Shown here piece after piece: positions 14,322-17,682 of a DNA stretch of 17,682 bases (the first letter of the stretch is position 1; each line of letters opens with the position of its first letter). Location of the stretch: NCBI RefSeq assembly GCF_030152825.1, contig NZ_JASLIP010000027.1, positions 1 through 17,682 of the forward strand, in the 5' to 3' direction. A program made the position numbers and the translations under genes. The notes below the pieces were generated by a model. It did no database searches, was not told the origin of the DNA, and was given only the letters and a program-made list of their open reading frames with translations. Source of the stretch: Corynebacterium sp. Its GTDB lineage: Bacteria > Actinomycetota > Actinomycetes > Mycobacteriales > Mycobacteriaceae.

Positions 14322-15227
14322 ATGCGTATCTCCGTGATCCAGATGAGCGCCCAGCCGGATGTCGAGGCGAACCTCGCCCTTATCCGGAAGTACATCGCGG
14401 GCTCCGCGCAGAACGGTGCTGACCTCGTGGTTTTCCCCGAGGCTGCGATGTTCCCCTTCGATGCCGGGCGCCTCGACACGGTTGCCCAACCCCTCGATGG
14501 TCCCTTCGGCCGGGCCATTAAGGCCACCGCTGAGGAACACGGGATCGTCGCCGTCGTGGGCATGTTTACCCCGGCGGACTCGGTTTTCCGGCTGCCCAAT
14601 GGCGAGCTGTCCACCGAGCGCCCGGGTGATAGCGGTGGCATCCAGGAGTTCCGCCGCGTGACCAACACCCTGCTGGTCGCCGGGCCGGGAATCTTCGCGG
14701 GCTACGACAAGATCCACTGCTTCGACGCCTTCGGCCACCAGGAATCCGCCACCGTGCGCCCCGGCAATCGTCGCGTGACCTTCGAACTCAACGGCGTGAA
14801 GATCGGTCTGGCCACCTGCTACGACATCCGCTTCCCTGGCCACTTCATCGGCCTGGCGCAGTCTGGTGCGAAGGTTATCGTCGTGCCCACCAGCTGGGCC
14901 GATGGCCCAGGCAAGCTCGATCAGTGGCGCGCGCTGACCTCCGCCCGCGCCCTGGACTCCAGCTCCTACCTCGTGGCCGCGGGAATGGCTCGCCCCGGCA
15001 GCCCCGAGGATTATGGCAAGCCAGAGGGACCCACTGGCATCGGGCACTCCGTGGTGGTGAGCCCGCAGGGGGCCAAGCTCGCGGAGACCGGGTATGCCGC
15101 CCAGGTGCTGACGGTGGATATCGACCCGAATTCCGTGGATCACGTCCGCAAGGGGCTGCCGATCCTCGGCGGCCACAACCTCGACCGCGAGATCACCGAG
15201 ACGATCCACATCGAGCCAGAGGACTAG
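14322..15227 (+). CDS. Nitrilase-superfamily amidohydrolase (Nit1/Nit2-like)
   Basis: Carbon-nitrogen hydrolase of 301 residues acting on a small amide in the cytoplasm. The Glu-Lys-Cys catalytic triad is visible: E40 in VVFPEAAMFPF, K130 in YDKIHCFDAF, and C166 in LATCYDIRFP. KIHCFDAF and CYDIRFP are characteristic of the omega-amidase and deaminated-glutathione amidase branch, so repair or salvage of an alpha-keto amide is the best guess; the substrate is not proven. An insert at about 86-112 (RLPNGELSTERPGDSGGIQE) lengthens the loop before the Lys. The ATG at 14322 was chosen because homologues begin with MRISVIQMS-like sequence. A GTG at 14298 would add eight unconvincing residues. The stop is directly followed by that of the convergent gene. 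Confidence 0.9.
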   Translation: MRISVIQMSAQPDVEANLALIRKYIAGSAQNGADLVVFPEAAMFPFDAGRLDTVAQPLDGPFGRAIKATAEEHGIVAVVGMFTPADSVFRLPNGELSTERPGDSGGIQEFRRVTNTLLVAGPGIFAGYDKIHCFDAFGHQESATVRPGNRRVTFELNGVKIGLATCYDIRFPGHFIGLAQSGAKVIVVPTSWADGPGKLDQWRALTSARALDSSSYLVAAGMARPGSPEDYGKPEGPTGIGHSVVVSPQGAKLAETGYAAQVLTVDIDPNSVDHVRKGLPILGGHNLDREITETIHIEPED

Positions 15228-16466
15228 CTAAGCCTTATCCACGCTGAGCTGACTGGGGTCCGCGCCCGCTGCCAGTAGTGCATCCACGCTTGCGCTGACG
15301 TGCGCTTCTTCCCCGGCGACGAGCACCCGGGCGTCCTGCCACGCGCCGTCCCGGATGGCGGCGTTCACGGCATGGCCGACCCGCAGCAGCCCGTCGAGCT
15401 CCGCCGACGTCCCCGTCAGCCCCTCGATCCCGGCCGCCTCGGCCGCCACGGGCACCACCCGCAGCCAAACCCAGGCGCGAGCAAAACCCAGCAGGCTGGG
15501 TAGCTCGTAGAGTTCAGCGACGCTATCGGCCCCGACGTACAGCGCGGTCTCCGGTGGCTCGGGTTGCTGCGCCAGTTCCAACAGCAGGGCCCGCAGCGGA
15601 GCCAGCCCCGTGTTCTGCGCAATCATGCACACCGGGCGCTCGTCCTCGGCATCCACGCTGAGGAAGCCATAGCTCGCCCCGAGCACCCACTGGTCCCCGG
15701 CCTGGGCCTCCGTGAGGATCGCGCGCCGAGCCTCGCTATCCCCACGCACGTGGAACTCGATCAGCCCGTCCGGGTTCGCGGGCGTGCCGGGGTGCAGGTA
15801 TTGCCACTGCGTGTCGCCGTAGGGGGTGCGGACGTCCAGGTACTGCCCGGTCCACCAGGGTTGTGGCGCGTTTTCTTGGATGCGAATGACCCCGATCGCG
15901 GGTCGTCCGGTGGTCTCGTCGCCGGGGTAGGCTTCCGCGACGTCGAGGACTTCGGCGGTGCGCGTCGCGGTCGCGGTGCTGCGCTGGGCGCCGAGGGCGA
16001 GCAGGTGGCAGGTTAGGTCCGCGGCATCCTCCAGGGTGGCCTGTTCTTGCTCATCGAGGGGCAGGACGTCGGCCCCCGCCTGGCCGAGCGCGTGGGCGAG
16101 CGCACCGTAGTGCTCGGCCTCCAGCCCGTGCTTGCGTAGGTCGTGGCCGAGGGCCAGCAGGAAATCGACTTCCTTTTGGGGGTATTCGCCGCTGTAATTC
16201 CCAGGGGTCTGGGCAAGCCCGAGGCTGGTGAGCAACGCTCGGAGGCTACGCACCAGGAGGGGCTGATCTGCTTTCAGGTCCGACCACGTGGTCGGGGTGG
16301 CGTCCGGGGACTCCCCGGTGCGCAACGGCTGGGCGGTGGGCCCGGGCGCGGGCCCCTGGGCGTCGAGAATGGCCCGGACGCGTGCGCTCAGGGGAGTGAG
16401 GTGATTGAGGATGGGGGAGAGTAGGTCAATGGAGTCGCGGTCGCTGGGTGCTGCGTGGTGTGACAT
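15228..16466 (-). CDS. Flavohaemoglobin-like protein with degenerate reductase domain
   Basis: A 412-residue protein that aligns by eye with flavohaemoglobins. The globin-like part (about 12-160) keeps RKHGLEAEHYGALAHAL (111-127), in which H113 corresponds to the proximal haem ligand. The FAD/NAD reductase-like part starts near 188 (IGVIRIQENAP, GQYLDV). Its key motifs are eroded: the FAD-binding RxYS is WQYL (221-224), the NAD-site GxGxxP motif is QNTGLAPLRALL (284-295), and the C-terminal CGP is absent (LVAGEE, 382-387). Haem binding is therefore plausible, but canonical NADH-driven NO dioxygenation is doubtful. The ATG at 16466 has GGGAG 8 bases upstream; an in-frame ATG at 16526 would add 20 poorly convincing residues. 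It is divergent from clpB and tail-to-tail with the nitrilase gene with no gap. Confidence 0.78.
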   Translation of the reverse strand: MSHHAAPSDRDSIDLLSPILNHLTPLSARVRAILDAQGPAPGPTAQPLRTGESPDATPTTWSDLKADQPLLVRSLRALLTSLGLAQTPGNYSGEYPQKEVDFLLALGHDLRKHGLEAEHYGALAHALGQAGADVLPLDEQEQATLEDAADLTCHLLALGAQRSTATATRTAEVLDVAEAYPGDETTGRPAIGVIRIQENAPQPWWTGQYLDVRTPYGDTQWQYLHPGTPANPDGLIEFHVRGDSEARRAILTEAQAGDQWVLGASYGFLSVDAEDERPVCMIAQNTGLAPLRALLLELAQQPEPPETALYVGADSVAELYELPSLLGFARAWVWLRVVPVAAEAAGIEGLTGTSAELDGLLRVGHAVNAAIRDGAWQDARVLVAGEEAHVSASVDALLAAGADPSQLSVDKA

Positions 16467-16629
16467 TGCGTGGGCTCCCTTCCTAGGGCAGCTGCCGCGG
16501 GGTGCGGCGAGCTTTTTCGGGCTCATTGTCCCATTTTCTTGAGTCCGTAACCATCATCGCGGGGTGCGCGGCGCGGACGGGGTGGGGAGGGTAAAAAGTG
16601 GGCTGTAGCGAAAGGAAAAGAATTTTTAA

Positions 16630-16650
16630 GTTGAGTGGAATAGACTCAAG
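16630..16650 (+). promoter_or_regulatory. HAIR operator 1 (HspR) at clpB
   Basis: GTTGAGT-N7-ACTCAAG matches the HspR operator consensus CTTGAGT-N7-ACTCAAG at 13 of 14 defined bases, with the exact spacing. It covers the sigH-like -35 element (16637-16641). Confidence 0.9.
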
Positions 16651-16662
16651 GCTAGCGTGGTT
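16637..16662 (+). promoter_or_regulatory. sigH-type stress promoter of clpB
   Basis: GGAAT (16637-16641) and GTT (16660-16662) are separated by 18 bases, within the SigH consensus of corynebacteria and mycobacteria. The -35 lies inside HAIR 1 and the -10 starts HAIR 2, so HspR would block both elements. The predicted transcript start is near 16670, giving a leader of about 57 bases. Confidence 0.75.
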
Positions 16663-16680
16663 GAGTCTAGTGAACTCAAT
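16660..16680 (+). promoter_or_regulatory. HAIR operator 2 (HspR) at clpB
   Basis: GTTGAGT-N7-ACTCAAT matches the HAIR consensus at 12 of 14 defined bases. Its centre is exactly 30 bases from that of HAIR 1, close to three helical turns, so two HspR dimers would lie on the same DNA face. It overlaps the -10 and the likely transcript start. Confidence 0.88.
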
Positions 16681-16725
16681 TAGGATAGGTAGCAACAAAC
16701 CTCACCACAGAAAGGTCACAAGATC

Positions 16726-17682
16726 ATGAGCTCCTTTACCCCAACCACCATGACCCGCGAAGCAATGCAGACCGCCCTTCAGGACGCGTCGAACCGCGGG
16801 AACCCGGACATCCGCCCCGGCCACCTGCTGGTGGCCCTGCTCGAGCAGCAGGATTCCATTACCCAGCCGATCCTCACCGCAGCTGGTGTCAACGCCGACG
16901 CCGTGCGGACCCAGGCGAAGTCACTCGTGGAGGGTTACCCCACCGCACAGGGCTCTGGCATGGCCAATCCGCAGTTCAACCGCGACGCCCTGAACGCCAT
17001 GACGGCCGCCCAGGAACTCGCTGGGGAACTCGGTGACACCTACGTCTCCACAGAGGTGCTGCTCACCGGTATCGCCAAGGGCAACTCGGACGCCGCGACG
17101 ATTCTGCACAACCTGGGTGGCACTTTTGATGCCCTGCGTGGTGCTTTCGAAAGCGTGCGAGGCAACCGCAAGGTCACCACCGAAGAGCCGGAAGGCCAGT
17201 TCCAGGCCCTGGAGAAGTACTCCACCGACCTCACCTCCGCTGCCCGCGCCGGGAAGATCGACCCGGTCATCGGCCGCGACCAGGAGATCCGCCGTGTGGT
17301 CCAAGTGCTATCGAGGCGCACTAAAAATAACCCCGTGCTCATCGGCGAACCGGGCGTGGGTAAGACCGCGATCGTCGAGGGACTGGCCCGCCGCATCGTC
17401 GCGGGCGACGTCCCCGAGTCCCTGAAGGGTAAGAAGCTGGTCTCCCTGGACCTGGGCGCGATGCTCGCGGGCGCGAAGTACCGCGGCGAGTTCGAGGAGC
17501 GCCTGAAGTCCGTCCTCGACGAGATCAAGGAAGCCGACGGCGAGATCGTCACCTTCATCGACGAGCTGCACACCATCGTCGGCGCCGGTGCCGGCGGCGA
17601 CTCCGCGATGGATGCCGGCAACATGATTAAGCCGCTGCTCGCCCGCGGTGAGCTGCGCCTCGTCGGTGCGACCACCCTGGAC
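16726..17682 (+). CDS. clpB: Disaggregase ClpB (Hsp100), 3'-truncated by the window edge
   Basis: ATP-driven ring chaperone that threads aggregated proteins and hands them to DnaK-DnaJ-GrpE. The frame is open from the ATG to the last base; 319 residues are visible of about 850-860 usual. Seen: the N-domain with its repeated Clp_N motif (MTREAMQTALQDA about 9-21, GHLLVALLEQ, and FNRDALNAMTAAQELA further on), then the first ATPase domain with Walker A GEPGVGKT near residues 207-214, the pore-loop region AKYRGEFEERL, and Walker B FIDELHTIVGAG. AAAGG at 16711-16715 lies 10 bases before the ATG. Expression is expected to need SigH and to be repressed by HspR through two HAIR sites. The second ATPase domain and the stop lie outside the window. 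Confidence 0.97.
   Translation, partial: MSSFTPTTMTREAMQTALQDASNRGNPDIRPGHLLVALLEQQDSITQPILTAAGVNADAVRTQAKSLVEGYPTAQGSGMANPQFNRDALNAMTAAQELAGELGDTYVSTEVLLTGIAKGNSDAATILHNLGGTFDALRGAFESVRGNRKVTTEEPEGQFQALEKYSTDLTSAARAGKIDPVIGRDQEIRRVVQVLSRRTKNNPVLIGEPGVGKTAIVEGLARRIVAGDVPESLKGKKLVSLDLGAMLAGAKYRGEFEERLKSVLDEIKEADGEIVTFIDELHTIVGAGAGGDSAMDAGNMIKPLLARGELRLVGATTLD

Noticed and set aside
14277..15209. A 310-codon minus-strand frame opposite the nitrilase gene
   Set aside because: The nitrilase triad on the plus strand is clear; the antisense product is His/Asp/Gly-rich without motifs.
16487..16496. Perfect palindrome GGCAGCTGCC near the flavohaemoglobin-like start
   Set aside because: Ten-base GC palindromes are frequent in such DNA, and it has no partner repeat or match to a known operator.
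16467..16526. ATG at 16526 as start of the flavohaemoglobin-like gene
   Set aside because: The added 20 residues are basic and unconserved-looking, while the ATG at 16466 has a well-spaced GGGAG.
16538..16544. A perfect HAIR half-site CTTGAGT upstream of the flavohaemoglobin-like gene
   Set aside because: No ACTCAAG partner lies 7 bases away, so it is probably a chance heptamer although it is near the real clpB operators.

Overview
The window is a high-GC actinobacterial chromosome segment, most probably from Corynebacterium or a close relative. The reasons are the DnaK-GrpE-DnaJ-HspR protein set, a HAIR-controlled clpB, sigH-type promoters (GGAAT/GTT), a GlxR/RamA-like control region in front of an ald-type aldehyde dehydrogenase, and a DUF1023 alpha/beta hydrolase pair. 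The species cannot be named from sequence reading alone. Gene density is ordinary. No rRNA, tRNA, insertion sequence, prophage or CRISPR array was seen, and no gene-free stretch exceeds 300 bases.

Layout. 1-1886: the 3' two thirds of dnaK and, overlapping by one base, grpE, closed by a strong symmetrical terminator. 2059-3754: a free-standing aldehyde dehydrogenase gene with its own regulatory region and terminator. 3844-4821 (minus): an unrecognised protein. 4863-6713: a sigH-like promoter with HAIR-like half-sites, then dnaJ and hspR. 6745-10553 (minus): a two-gene heterodimeric ABC exporter. 10652-12181 (minus): an APC-family basic amino-acid permease. 12254-14100 (minus): a translationally coupled pair, an unknown protein followed by a DUF1023 hydrolase with a WXG-like N-terminal helical region. 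14322-15227: a nitrilase-family amidase. 15228-16466 (minus): a flavohaemoglobin-like protein with an eroded reductase module. 16726-17682: the 5' third of clpB.

How it fits together. All major members of the HspR heat-shock regulon lie here on one strand: the DnaK machine, its repressor HspR, and the ClpB disaggregase that works with DnaK. The two sharpest regulatory signals are two N7-spaced HAIR operators, one over each core element of a sigH-type clpB promoter, and a similar sigH-type promoter in front of dnaJ-hspR. The canonical dnaK-grpE-dnaJ-hspR operon is split here: a terminator, a catabolic ald gene and a minus-strand unknown gene separate grpE from dnaJ, which has acquired or kept its own stress promoter.

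Other points worth checking are complementary degenerate ATPase motifs in the ABC pair, a pair of inverted DnaA-box-like sequences upstream of the nitrilase gene, three genes whose only promoter-like -10 element sits 6-7 bases before the ATG (leaderless candidates), and the degenerate flavohaemoglobin-like gene divergent from clpB. I see no clearly new multi-gene defence or mobile system. The least explained parts are the minus-strand gene at 3844-4821, the DUF1023 pair and the flavohaemoglobin-like protein.
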